DNA of 64,000 nt from Jongsikchunia kroppenstedtii DSM 45133 (lineage in GTDB: Bacteria > Actinomycetota > Actinomycetes > Mycobacteriales > Mycobacteriaceae): the NCBI RefSeq assembly GCF_000380485.1, contig NZ_AQYG01000045.1, forward strand, positions 124,001-188,000, read 5' to 3'. A model generated the notes under the pieces. That model was not told the origin of the DNA. It saw only the letters and a program-made list of their open reading frames with translations, and ran no database searches. Position numbers and translations under genes: made by a program. Shown here piece by piece: positions 34,272 through 42,766 of this stretch; the stretch's first letter is position 1; each line of letters begins with the position of its first letter.

Positions 34272-35087
34272 ATGTCAGAAGCACCGCGATTCGCCGGAAA
34301 GGTCGCCTTCATCACGGGTGCCGCGCGCGGCCAAGGACGCAGCGAGGCAGTCCGATTCGCCTCCGATGGCGCCGACATCATCACCCTCGACATCTGCGAG
34401 GATTTCGCGACGACCCCCTACGCCGGGGCCACCGAGGCCGACCTGGCCGAGACCGTGCGACTGGTCGAGGCGACCGGGCGGAAGATCATCGCCACCAAGA
34501 CCGACGTCCGCGACTTCGCGGCCCTCGACGCTGCCCTGGCAGACGGCATCGCCGCCTTGGGCCGCCTGGATTTCGTCGTCGCGAACGCCGGGATCTGCTC
34601 GTCCGGGTTGTCCTGGGAGATCTCGCCCGAAGCGTGGCAGGACATCCTCGACGTCAACTTGACGGGCGTGTGGAACACCGCCCGCGCCGCGGTCCCGCAC
34701 CTGCTCAAGCAGGACGAGGGCGGCTCGATCGTCTTCACCAGCTCGCAGTCGGGGCTCAAGGGCACACCATTCGTCGGCGCGTATTCGGCGAGCAAGGCCG
34801 GCGTCACCGGACTGACCCGCGTGATGGCAAACGAGTTGGGGCAGCACAAGATCCGCGTCAACAGCGTGCATCCGGCCGGCGTCGAGACCGGCATGGACAT
34901 GACCTCCATGGGCCCGCTGCTCCAGGAGTACGCGACCACCCTGTCGCCGATCTACATGAACAGCCTGCCGTACGAGATAATGGAGCCCGAAGCCATCGCC
35001 AACATCGTGACCTGGCTGTGCTCCGACGAGGCCAAGTACATGACCGGCGCTCAGATTCCCGTCGACATGGGCAACCTGAACCGCTGA
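34272..35087 (+). CDS. mycofactocin-coupled SDR oxidoreductase
   Basis: This 271-aa SDR has FAGKVAFITGAARGQGRSEA, LDICEDFATTPYAGATEADL, Ser in FTSSQSGLKG, YSASK and ANIVTWLCSDEAKYMTGAQI. The extended loop between strand 2 and helix 2 and the FITGAARGQGRS motif are hallmarks of the mycofactocin-coupled SDR family, which keep NAD bound and pass electrons to mycofactocin. Substrates are alcohols or sterol-like compounds. GGAGAG precedes the ATG. Confidence 0.9.
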   Translation: MSEAPRFAGKVAFITGAARGQGRSEAVRFASDGADIITLDICEDFATTPYAGATEADLAETVRLVEATGRKIIATKTDVRDFAALDAALADGIAALGRLDFVVANAGICSSGLSWEISPEAWQDILDVNLTGVWNTARAAVPHLLKQDEGGSIVFTSSQSGLKGTPFVGAYSASKAGVTGLTRVMANELGQHKIRVNSVHPAGVETGMDMTSMGPLLQEYATTLSPIYMNSLPYEIMEPEAIANIVTWLCSDEAKYMTGAQIPVDMGNLNR

Positions 35088-35093
35088 GGCAGG

Positions 35094-35543
35094 TCAGCCG
35101 AGTTCTTGCAGCAGGTGCTGGCTCAGGTCGCCGACGTAGTCGGTGGTCATATACCGGGATGCGAAGCGCCACAACCCATCCACACGCTCGAAGGTGTCGC
35201 GATAGGTACCGGTGATGATCGGCTGCAGAGGAAGCTCCGGCGTCGACTGCAGGACGGTGTAGTAGGTGCGGCAACTGCCGGTGCCCGCGTCCTCGTCGAC
35301 GTCGATGATGAGGTTGGTCATCAGATGCTTGGTGTGCGGCGTCCCGTTGTCCGGATAACGCCGCGTCCATTGCTCGTACATGCCTTGAATCTCGTCGGCG
35401 CCGGTCATCGACGTGCCCATATCGGTCGACATGGTGGCGTGCGCGAAGAGCTGGCCGACACCCACGAAGTCGCCCGAGTCGATGCGTTCGGCGTACACCC
35501 CGATGAGGTTGTTGATCGCCGCGAATCCGTTGCTCATGGTCAC
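35094..35543 (-). CDS. SnoaL-like NTF2-fold protein
   Basis: This 149-aa protein (MTMSNGFAAINNLIGVYAER) has the SnoaL pattern: IDSGDFVGVGQLFAHATMS, then GTYRDTFERVDGLWRFASRY. This branch often carries cyclase or dehydratase-like enzymes acting on bulky hydrophobic substrates. Its stop nearly meets the convergent mycofactocin-type SDR. An ATG at 35537 is an equal start choice. Function unknown. Confidence 0.82.
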   Translation of the reverse strand: MTMSNGFAAINNLIGVYAERIDSGDFVGVGQLFAHATMSTDMGTSMTGADEIQGMYEQWTRRYPDNGTPHTKHLMTNLIIDVDEDAGTGSCRTYYTVLQSTPELPLQPIITGTYRDTFERVDGLWRFASRYMTTDYVGDLSQHLLQELG

Positions 35544-35643
35544 ATCTCCTGCGGTTCGTAGATGGCAGTGATCGCGGCGATCCGATCGTCGGCGATCACA
35601 AAATGCTAGGTCGGCGTCGCGGTAGCCGGCGCACGGTTCCCTC

Positions 35644-36591
35644 TCAGTGAGACGTGCCCGCCCGCAGCGACACGAACGGGTCGCGACCCCGGACGGACGC
35701 GGTGATCCGGTCGGCCGCGGCCCGGAGCTCGGCGCCCAGAAACATCGGGTCGTGATGGACGGTGGCCCGATCGGCGTACATTGTGATCACCGCGCTCTGC
35801 CGCCCGTCGGCGTCGAAGGAGGGCGTCGCGATCAGGTAGATCTCGTCGTCGGACGACAGCTCCTGCGGTTCGCCTGTGAAATACAGCCGGTCGCCGAGTC
35901 CGGCGGCCATCTCGCCGAGCAAGCGGCGCACATCCATCGGCAGCCGGTGGGCGGTCGCGCCGGCCAAGATGGTGTGCAGCCGCATCTGGTCCGCGCGCAT
36001 GCCCTCGATGACGAATCCACGCGCGCGGGCACCGCGAGCCAGCTCCCACAGCCGATCGCGGTCGAGATCGGTCGGCAGCACGGAATCGCCGGCGAGCCAG
36101 CGCTCCAGATCGCTGTCCGATTGCCAGAACAGATAGAGGATGCCGACCGGCGGCGCGAAGGGGAATGTCTGGCCGACCCGGGCCGGCGCCTCCTGCCCCG
36201 GCGGCGCCACCGACTCCAGCACCACGATCTTGTCGCCGACCACCGCCGACGCATTGCAGATCGTCCCGAATCGATCCGACAGTGCCACCAGCTCATCGCG
36301 GACCACCGGACCCGCCTGATGACCGCGCTGGGCGGCGAGTCCCACATCGATCACCGCCGGCCCCAGCACGTACGTCTTCGTGGCCTCGTCGCGCGCCACA
36401 TATCCGGCCGCACACAGCTCCGTGACGATGCCGAGACAGGTCGGCTTGCTGATCTCACAACCCCGCGACAATTCGGCGAGCGTGAAGCGTTCGTCGGGCG
36501 TCGATGACAGGAAGTCGAGGATTCTGACGACCCGGGCGGTCGGCGGCGAAGTCCGGCCGAGAGCAGCCTGATCCGAGTCATTGACGGTCAC
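35644..36591 (-). CDS. IclR-family transcriptional regulator
   Basis: The 315-aa protein has a winged helix (ARVVRILDFLSSTPDERFTLAELSRGCEISKPTCLGIVTELC) and an IclR effector domain (RDELVALSDRFGTICNASAVVGDKIVVLESV, ... YLFWQSDSDLERWLAG). The GTG at 36591 follows AGAGGA. A longer frame to 36663 crosses the operator region. It is divergent from the DUF1214-SDR-sulfotransferase genes, and two related operator-like dyads lie in the 211-bp gap, so it most likely controls both sides. Confidence 0.92.
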   Translation of the reverse strand: MTVNDSDQAALGRTSPPTARVVRILDFLSSTPDERFTLAELSRGCEISKPTCLGIVTELCAAGYVARDEATKTYVLGPAVIDVGLAAQRGHQAGPVVRDELVALSDRFGTICNASAVVGDKIVVLESVAPPGQEAPARVGQTFPFAPPVGILYLFWQSDSDLERWLAGDSVLPTDLDRDRLWELARGARARGFVIEGMRADQMRLHTILAGATAHRLPMDVRRLLGEMAAGLGDRLYFTGEPQELSSDDEIYLIATPSFDADGRQSAVITMYADRATVHHDPMFLGAELRAAADRITASVRGRDPFVSLRAGTSH

Positions 36592-36616
36592 TTCGATCCT
36601 CTCAGCCCAGCCGGCT

Positions 36617-36632
36617 GTTCCATATTTCGAAC
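36617..36632. promoter_or_regulatory. IclR-type operator, gene-proximal copy
   Basis: GTTCCATATTTCGAAC is a dyad 25 bp before the iclR-type GTG. Its reverse complement matches 13 of 16 bases of the second copy at 36722-36737. Confidence 0.55.
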
Positions 36633-36721
36633 GATGATAGGGCGTTCCGCTGACCGGGACCACGGCATTGCCCCTGGTCGTCTCCTGGTCTTACGTTCAG
36701 ATTCCATTACCCGATCATCAT

Positions 36722-36737
36722 ATTCGATATTTGGAAC
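36722..36737. promoter_or_regulatory. IclR-type operator, second copy
   Basis: ATTCGATATTTGGAAC lies 65 bp upstream of the DUF1214 gene in opposite orientation to the copy at 36617-36632. The shared core is TTCGA-(A/T)AT-(A/T)-TGGAAC. Confidence 0.55.
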
Positions 36738-36802
36738 GCTCAATCGGCACCCTGCAGAAGCCCAGCGAACGCTGGAAATCACCACTCCGAGAGGAATCAA
36801 TC

Positions 36803-37969
36803 GTGTTCACCGACCAATTCGCCGCGAGCATCGCCGAGGCGGAGAAGCTGATCGCCACCGCGCCGCATATCGAGACACCCCAGGACCTGGGCGAGGGCTA
36901 CCAGTACCTGGCCGCATGCATCGAGGCCGTGCTGCACAGCAACTGGGCCGGTGAACTGGCGCAGCCGATGTTCATCTCCGGCACCGGGCCGTTCACCAAG
37001 CAGGGCCTCGACAATCCCGACACCTTCTACTTCGGTGCCACGATCTCCGACGACGCCGAGTACGTGGTCACCGGAAAGCGCGGCGGCACTGTCGATCTCA
37101 GCTTCCAGATCCTGGCCGGCGACTACACCGACACCAATGTTCCGGCCAGCGTGATGGCCTTCGACGATCGCGAACTGAACATCGACGCGGACGGGAGCTT
37201 CGTCCTGCGCCTGGGTCCCGAGGGCGCCGACGACGACCCCAACCATCTGAAATTGCCCACGGGCTCAACGCAACTCCTGGTCCGCGAGGTGTACAGCGAC
37301 TGGAACGTCGACCGCGGCACCATCACGATCGAGCGCACCGCCACGGCCGGCCAGCCGATCCCCGAGCTCACCGCCGAGAAGGTCGAGCACCACTACAACA
37401 AGGCCGGCCGCGATCTCGTCACCCGCGTCAAGACCTGGCTGGCGTTCCCAAAATGGTTCTATCTGGATCTGCCGGTGAACACGCTGACCGAGCCGCGGCT
37501 CACCCCCGGCGGCCTCGCGACCCAGTACTCGTCGGTCGGGCACTACGACCTCGCCGACGACGAGGCGATGATCATCACCATCCCGAACTCCGAGGCGCCG
37601 TACCAGGGCTTCCAGCTCGGCAGCATGTGGTACATCTCGCTCGACTACATCAACCACCAGACGTCGCTCAATTCGGCTCAGTCGCAAGTGGATCCGGACG
37701 GCAAGATCCGGCTCGTGGTCAGCAAGGGCAACCCCGGCATCACCAACTGGATCGAGACCACCGGGCACGCGAAGGGCATTCTGCAGTTCCGGTGGCAGCG
37801 GCTGGACCGCGAGCTGACCAAAGCCGACGGGCCGACATCGGAGATCGTCAAGCTCGGCGAGGTGGCCAGCCACCTGCCGTATTTCAGCGACAACGCCATC
37901 AGCGCCGAGGATTTCGCCGCGCGCATCGCCGACCGCAAGGCCGCCGTGACCAACCGGATGCAGGGGTGA
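36803..37969 (+). CDS. DUF1214 domain protein
   Basis: This 388-aa protein starts at GTG after GAGAGG. The C-terminal part (ENT-like IPNSEAPYQGFQLGSMWYISLDYINHQTSLNSAQSQVDPDGKIRL) is the DUF1214 beta-sandwich domain. The N-terminal part (FAASIAEAEKLIATAPHIE) is helical. DUF1214/DUF1254 proteins are of unknown activity and often sit in lipid or steroid gene clusters. There is no signal peptide. It is the first gene of a run with an SDR (5-bp gap) and a sulfotransferase. Confidence 0.85.
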   Translation: MFTDQFAASIAEAEKLIATAPHIETPQDLGEGYQYLAACIEAVLHSNWAGELAQPMFISGTGPFTKQGLDNPDTFYFGATISDDAEYVVTGKRGGTVDLSFQILAGDYTDTNVPASVMAFDDRELNIDADGSFVLRLGPEGADDDPNHLKLPTGSTQLLVREVYSDWNVDRGTITIERTATAGQPIPELTAEKVEHHYNKAGRDLVTRVKTWLAFPKWFYLDLPVNTLTEPRLTPGGLATQYSSVGHYDLADDEAMIITIPNSEAPYQGFQLGSMWYISLDYINHQTSLNSAQSQVDPDGKIRLVVSKGNPGITNWIETTGHAKGILQFRWQRLDRELTKADGPTSEIVKLGEVASHLPYFSDNAISAEDFAARIADRKAAVTNRMQG

Positions 37970-37974
37970 CCGCG

Positions 37975-38775
37975 ATGACGTCGAGCCTCACCCGCGGCGC
38001 TCTACTCGCCGACAAGGTCGTGATCGTCTCGGGCGTCGGCGGTGGCCTCGGCCGCTCCGTCGCCGTGCGCGCCGCGCAGGCCGGCGCCGACCTGGTGCTG
38101 GTCGCGCGCACCGAGTCGACGCTGCATGACGTCGCCAAGGAGGTGGTGGATCAGGGGCGCCGCGCGGTCGTGGTCCCCGCCGATCTCACCGACGAGGCTT
38201 CAGCGAAGAACGTTGTCGACCAAGCACTCTCGTCCTACGGGCGGATCGACACCCTGGTGAACAACGCTTACCTGACGCCGTCCATGACGGACTTCGCCGG
38301 CACCGATCACCAGCACATCCGCGACGCGTTCGAGCTGTCGGTGATCGGATCGCTGCGGATGAGTCAGCTGTGCACGCCGGCGCTGGCCGAGTCCCAGGGT
38401 TCGATCGTGATGATCAACTCGATGGTGTTGCGGCATTCCGAGCCCATATATGGGAGCTACAAGCTGGCCAAGAGCGCGCTGATGTCGATGTCCCAGTCGC
38501 TGGCCAGCGAGATCGGACCGCTCGGAGTTCGAGTGAATTCCATTGCTCCGGGCTATATCTGGGCGGACACGCTGAAGGAGTACTTCACCGGGCTGTCCGA
38601 GCAGACCGGTGCCAGCGTCGACGATATCTACGCGGCGACCGCCGCCAATACCGACCTGCGACGGCTGCCCGAACCCGATCAGATCGCCGACACCGTGACC
38701 TTCCTGGCGTCCGACATGGCCATCGCGGTCACCGGCCAGTGCCTCGACGTCAACTGCGGCGAATACCACCACTGA
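37975..38775 (+). CDS. short-chain dehydrogenase/reductase
   Basis: This 266-aa SDR has VVIVSGVGGGLGRSVAVRAA (GxxxGxG loop), TLVNNAYLTPSM, Ser in MINSMVLRH, and YKLAK for the YxxxK. ITGQCLDVNCGEYHH-type sequence ends it. AGGGG lies 9 bases before the ATG, 5 bp beyond the DUF1214 gene, so translation is likely coupled. It probably oxidises or reduces a hydroxy or keto group in the cluster's unknown pathway. Confidence 0.9.
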   Translation: MTSSLTRGALLADKVVIVSGVGGGLGRSVAVRAAQAGADLVLVARTESTLHDVAKEVVDQGRRAVVVPADLTDEASAKNVVDQALSSYGRIDTLVNNAYLTPSMTDFAGTDHQHIRDAFELSVIGSLRMSQLCTPALAESQGSIVMINSMVLRHSEPIYGSYKLAKSALMSMSQSLASEIGPLGVRVNSIAPGYIWADTLKEYFTGLSEQTGASVDDIYAATAANTDLRRLPEPDQIADTVTFLASDMAIAVTGQCLDVNCGEYHH

Positions 38776-38790
38776 CTTCCGGAGGAATCG

Positions 38791-39933
38791 ATGAACACCC
38801 TGTACACCGTCGACGACCTGCATCAGCAGGCGACCGAGCGCACCGGCCTCACGGATTTCGGCGCGGACGACTACCTGGAAGGCCTGGATATCCTGCTGGA
38901 CAGCTACCGGCGCGAAGCCGGGCTGACGCCGCTCGGCGTCGCTGCCACGCGCGAGATCCTGATCGGCGCGCTGATCGCGCGCGCCAAGAGCGAAGCGGCA
39001 CTGGAATCCTTTCCGGCACATCGGGACATCCCCATCGAGCGGCCGATCTTCGTCACCGGACTACCGCGCACCGGCACCACCGCACTGCATCGCCTGCTGA
39101 GCGTGGATCCCGCGGCACAGGGACTGGAGATGTGGCTCGCCGAGCGCCCGCAGCCGCGGCCGGCCGATCGCGAATCCTGGCCGTCAAATCCCGACTTCCA
39201 AGAGATCAACGCGATGTACGCGGCACAACACATCGAGAACCCGGACATGATGGGCATGCACTACATGGATGCCTACACGGTCGAAGAATGCTGGCGCGTC
39301 CTGCAGCAGTCGATGCGCTCGATCGCGCACGAATGTCTGGCCTACATCCCCACGTATTCGGAGTGGCTCAGTAAGCAGGACTGGACGATCCCGTATCTGC
39401 GGCACCGGCAGAACCTGCAGCTGATCGGCTCCAATGACATCGAAAAACGTTGGGTGCTCAAGAATCCCAGCCACATGTTCGCGCTCGACGAGATCATGCA
39501 GGTCTATCCCGACGCCCTGATCATCGCCACGCACCGGGATCCGCAGACCGTGATCGCCTCGATGAGCAGCGTCAACCAGCAGGCGACCATCGGCTGGTCG
39601 GATACCTTTACGGCAGAGAAGGTCGGCGCCACGCAGCTGGAGCTGTGGGCCCGCGGACTGGAGAAGTTCACCTCGGCGCGGGGCTCCTACAACCCTGACC
39701 AGTTCCTCGACGTCGACTACCGCGAGCTGGTCGCCGACCCGCTCGCGGTCGTCGCGAATGTCTACGCGCACTTCGGCATTCCACTGGAGGACGAGGCCCG
39801 CGCGGTCATGGCCGCCGAGATCGCCGACAGCCGGTCGGGCGACCGCAAGCCGGTGCATTCCTACAACCTCGCCGAGATCGGGCTCACCGATCAGCAGGTG
39901 ACCGAGCGCTTCGCCGGGATCGGCGTCGGCTGA
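38791..39933 (+). CDS. sulfotransferase family protein
   Basis: This 380-aa cytosolic sulfotransferase has the PAPS-binding loop IFVTGLPRTGTTALHRLLSV (about 85-105). The 3'-phosphate segment is ALIIATHRDPQTVIASMSS, with KRWVLKNPSHMFALDEI nearby. It would transfer sulfate from PAPS to a hydroxyl of an unknown acceptor. GGAGGAATCG precedes the ATG 15 bp after the SDR, so the DUF1214-SDR-sulfotransferase set is one transcript. Confidence 0.9.
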   Translation: MNTLYTVDDLHQQATERTGLTDFGADDYLEGLDILLDSYRREAGLTPLGVAATREILIGALIARAKSEAALESFPAHRDIPIERPIFVTGLPRTGTTALHRLLSVDPAAQGLEMWLAERPQPRPADRESWPSNPDFQEINAMYAAQHIENPDMMGMHYMDAYTVEECWRVLQQSMRSIAHECLAYIPTYSEWLSKQDWTIPYLRHRQNLQLIGSNDIEKRWVLKNPSHMFALDEIMQVYPDALIIATHRDPQTVIASMSSVNQQATIGWSDTFTAEKVGATQLELWARGLEKFTSARGSYNPDQFLDVDYRELVADPLAVVANVYAHFGIPLEDEARAVMAAEIADSRSGDRKPVHSYNLAEIGLTDQQVTERFAGIGVG

Positions 39934-40000
39934 TCGGACTGGGCTGATCGGACTGGCTGATCGGACTCGGGGGCCGCGCCACCGGCGCATAATCGGGTCC

Positions 40001-40354
40001 ATGGCGTACGACGAGGACCTGGCCGATCGCATCCGCGAGTGCCTCAGCGGTCAGCGGGGGATCACCGAGAAGAAGATGTTCGGCGGACTGGCGTTTCTCG
40101 TCAACGGCAACATGGCGATCGCGGCGAGCGGCCGGGGCGGGCTGATGGTGCGGGTCGATCCCGATGCCGGCGAAAAGCTGTTGTCGCGCAAGGGTGTCGA
40201 GCCGATGGTGATGCGCGGGCGCGAACTGGCCGGCTGGTTACGGGTGGAGGACGGGGTGATTCGCACGCGCCGCCAGCTCGCCGAATGGGTCGGCCGCGGC
40301 GCGGACTACAGCCGATCCCTGCCGCCGAAGCAGCCTGCTGCGAAGCGGAAGTAG
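40001..40354 (+). CDS. TfoX N-terminal domain protein
   Basis: This 117-aa single-domain protein starts MAYDEDLADRIRECLSGQRG and has KKMFGGLAFLVNGNMA, the TfoX_N signature, and a basic tail (PKQPAAKRK). Competence-type TfoX is larger. In actinobacteria these single domains have unknown roles. The preceding gap carries the imperfect repeat GATCGGACTGG-GCTGATCGGACT. It probably starts a separate unit from the sulfotransferase. Confidence 0.85.
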   Translation: MAYDEDLADRIRECLSGQRGITEKKMFGGLAFLVNGNMAIAASGRGGLMVRVDPDAGEKLLSRKGVEPMVMRGRELAGWLRVEDGVIRTRRQLAEWVGRGADYSRSLPPKQPAAKRK

Positions 40355-40364
40355 AAATAGTGCC

Positions 40365-41417
40365 GTGCGACTGACCGAATTGCCCGTCACCCCGCAGGCC
40401 GCCGCCACCGAGTCGGCCCTCGCCGTGGTCCATTACTTCGACCGCCTCGACCAGTCGACGGCGTCCGAGGCCGAGCTGATCGACGCCGCCCGCGACCTCG
40501 CCGCGTGCGAGGTCGCGGTCGACTGGCACGACGGCGAACCATCGGTGCGGGTCCAGCGCGACGGGTCGCCGCATGCTCTCGACTCCGTGCTGACCGATCG
40601 GCTCACCTGGGCTCTCCAGCGCCAATCGGATCGCGCGCGGGGGGACCGGCACGGACATATCGACGATCCGGCGCTGGCCGAGATCGTGCTGTCCGACAAA
40701 GAAAGTCCGCAGGCCCGCACCCGTGCGCTGCGGCTGCTGGGCCTCGACACCGAACGGCCGCTGCAGGTCCTCGCCATCTCCACCCGCCCGGGTTCGTCGT
40801 CGGCACGCGTCGTCGTCGACGCCCTGGGCGGCGCGGCGCATCGCCGGGTCCGGATCGGGCAGCTGACGGCGCTGCTCTATCACCCGGCCGACGGGGTCCG
40901 TCAGCTCGCCGAACGCATGGAGTCGGCTATCGCGCAGGCATTCCCGGCACCCATCGCGCCGAACGCCGATCCCGGACCCTGGGTCGGTATCGGTGAGCGC
41001 GGCGATCCGCTCGATGCGCCGGCCTCCTGGCAGCAGGCGGTGCGGTGCCTGCAGTTCACCTCGTCCACCGCGCAGGGCCGACGCGTCATCGCCTACGACC
41101 GGCTGCACATGTTCGAGCTGTTGTCGGAGATCCCTGTCGAGACCATCCGCCGCAACCCGGACGTCCTGCGGATCGAGGAGCTCGCCGCGACCCCGTCCGG
41201 CGCCCAGGCCGTGGCCACCACCGAGGCCTTCTTCGTATTCGGTTCGCTCCGTCGCACCGCCACCGAGCTGCACGTGCACCACAGCACCGTGGCCGCGCGC
41301 CTCGCCGCGATCTCCGAGCACATGGACTGGGATCTGGACGATCCGATCGACCGATTCATGGCGATGCTGGCCCTCATGGTGCGGCGGATGGCGCTGAGTT
41401 CCGCGGGCACCGTGTGA
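40365..41417 (+). CDS. PucR-like helix-turn-helix regulator
   Basis: This 350-aa protein has a C-terminal PucR/CdaR-type HTH (TEAFFVFGSLRRTATELHVHHSTVAARLAAIS). A central GGDEF-like regulatory region has AGQLTALLYHPADGVRQLAERM and RCLQFTSSTAQGRRVIAYD. The N-terminal 80 residues are unlike known sensor domains. The GTG is 11 bp after the TfoX gene. It may control the SnoaL pair and acyl-CoA synthetase just downstream, which is inference from position. Confidence 0.82.
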   Translation: MRLTELPVTPQAAATESALAVVHYFDRLDQSTASEAELIDAARDLAACEVAVDWHDGEPSVRVQRDGSPHALDSVLTDRLTWALQRQSDRARGDRHGHIDDPALAEIVLSDKESPQARTRALRLLGLDTERPLQVLAISTRPGSSSARVVVDALGGAAHRRVRIGQLTALLYHPADGVRQLAERMESAIAQAFPAPIAPNADPGPWVGIGERGDPLDAPASWQQAVRCLQFTSSTAQGRRVIAYDRLHMFELLSEIPVETIRRNPDVLRIEELAATPSGAQAVATTEAFFVFGSLRRTATELHVHHSTVAARLAAISEHMDWDLDDPIDRFMAMLALMVRRMALSSAGTV

Positions 41418-41576
41418 CTGCACCATCTGTCCGAGTGACTGCTCCGACTCCTGTCGGCTGATGTGATCCAGATAACCGACGACTGTCGGCAGACGTACGT
41501 GACCGGGCTCATCGAAAATTGGATCAGTCCCGCACAGCCCGCGGGAAATCCTGATCTGAACTCGAGGAGTACACCT

Positions 41577-42128
41577 ATGGCCATCATCGATCCGTCCAAG
41601 ACCTGGAAGCTGCTGGAAGAGCGCCTGGCGACCACCACCAACCCACGGCACAAGCAGATTCTGGAGATCGTGCTGGAGCACGCGCAGGCGGAGGCCAAGC
41701 CGGACCTGGACGGCCTGATGGCGACGCTGGCGCCGAACCCGGACTACCACTTCTGGAACGACGGCCACGATGTCGGCCCGAAGACCACCGAGGGCGTGCG
41801 TGCGTACTACACGGCATTCGTCGAGTCGAAGTCCAACATCCTCGAGTTCGATCTCGACCGCCTCCTCGTCGATGACGAAGGCCTGATGATGGAGGGCTAC
41901 CTGCGGCAGATCTATCCCGGCGCCTACGCGGCCCAGCTCGGTTTCCCGATCGACGATCCGGACGCCGCCTACTTCATCGAGTTCCGCCAGCTGATCGTCT
42001 GGCCGGTCGACGCCGACGGCAAGATCATCGGCGAGGACTCGTACCACTCGGGACCGTCGCGCATCGAGAAGCTCACCCAGGAGCAGCTCCCGCAGGAATA
42101 CATCGACATGATGGCGGGCGCGAGCTGA
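41577..42128 (+). CDS. SnoaL-like NTF2-fold protein, copy A
   Basis: This 183-aa protein (MAIIDPSKTWKLLEERLATT) has the NTF2-fold elements LATLAPNPDYHFWNDGHDVGPKTTEGVRAYYTAF and YLRQIYPG. GAGGAG precedes the ATG at 41577. A longer frame from 41463 lacks a ribosome site. Copy B starts 51 bp downstream and matches it along its length, so it is a tandem duplicate. Likely acts on a bulky hydrophobic substrate, activity unknown. Confidence 0.85.
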   Translation: MAIIDPSKTWKLLEERLATTTNPRHKQILEIVLEHAQAEAKPDLDGLMATLAPNPDYHFWNDGHDVGPKTTEGVRAYYTAFVESKSNILEFDLDRLLVDDEGLMMEGYLRQIYPGAYAAQLGFPIDDPDAAYFIEFRQLIVWPVDADGKIIGEDSYHSGPSRIEKLTQEQLPQEYIDMMAGAS

Positions 42129-42178
42129 CGCAACCCGAATCGGCCAAGTACGGCGTCGAGCGCGCGCATAATTTGACC

Positions 42179-42766
42179 ATGCTGCACTTTCGGAAACGAC
42201 GCCCTGCGGGCTCCGCAGACGCCGTCGACCCCGCCGGCACCTGGAGGGCGATCGAGGCCCGGCTCGCCACCACCACCGACCCCCGGCACCGCCAGATCAT
42301 GGAGATCGTGATCGAGAACGTCAAACAGGCGGCGGCCCCGAGTCTGGGGGGAGTGATGGCGACGCTGGGCCCCGATCCGGCCTACCACTTCTGGAACGAC
42401 GGCGACGATATCGGTCCGAAGGCACGAGACGGCGTCCGTGCGTACTACGAAGGCCTGTTCCAGTCGTACGCCTACGTCATGGAATTCGTCATCGATCGGA
42501 TGTTCGTCGACAACGGCGGCATGGTGACCGAGGGATTCCTGCGCCAGATCTATCCCGGCAAGTCCGCCTTCCAGATGGGGCTCATCGCCGATGACCCCGG
42601 AAGCGACTACCTGATCGAGTTCCGCCAGATGATCGTCTGGGTCGTCGACACCGCCGGCAAGATCCAGAACGTGGACTCCTACAACTCCGGCCCGTCCCGG
42701 GTCAAGAAGCTCACCCGAGAACAACTACCGCAAGCCTATGTGGAGATGATGAATGAAACCCGGTGA
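42179..42766 (+). CDS. SnoaL-like NTF2-fold protein, copy B
   Basis: This 195-aa paralogue of copy A starts MLHFRKRRPAGSADAVDPAG (extra basic N-terminal stretch). It then shows the same LATTTDPRHRQIMEIVIEN, PAYHFWNDGDDIGPKARDGVRAYYEG, LRQIYPG and FRQMIVWVVD blocks. Its 3' end overlaps the acyl-CoA synthetase start by 14 bp, so the two are translated together. A TTG six bases upstream is an alternative start. Confidence 0.85.
   Translation: MLHFRKRRPAGSADAVDPAGTWRAIEARLATTTDPRHRQIMEIVIENVKQAAAPSLGGVMATLGPDPAYHFWNDGDDIGPKARDGVRAYYEGLFQSYAYVMEFVIDRMFVDNGGMVTEGFLRQIYPGKSAFQMGLIADDPGSDYLIEFRQMIVWVVDTAGKIQNVDSYNSGPSRVKKLTREQLPQAYVEMMNETR

Noticed and set aside
40001-40354. Naming the TfoX-domain gene as a competence regulator
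   Set aside because: Only the N-terminal domain is present and no competence genes are near.
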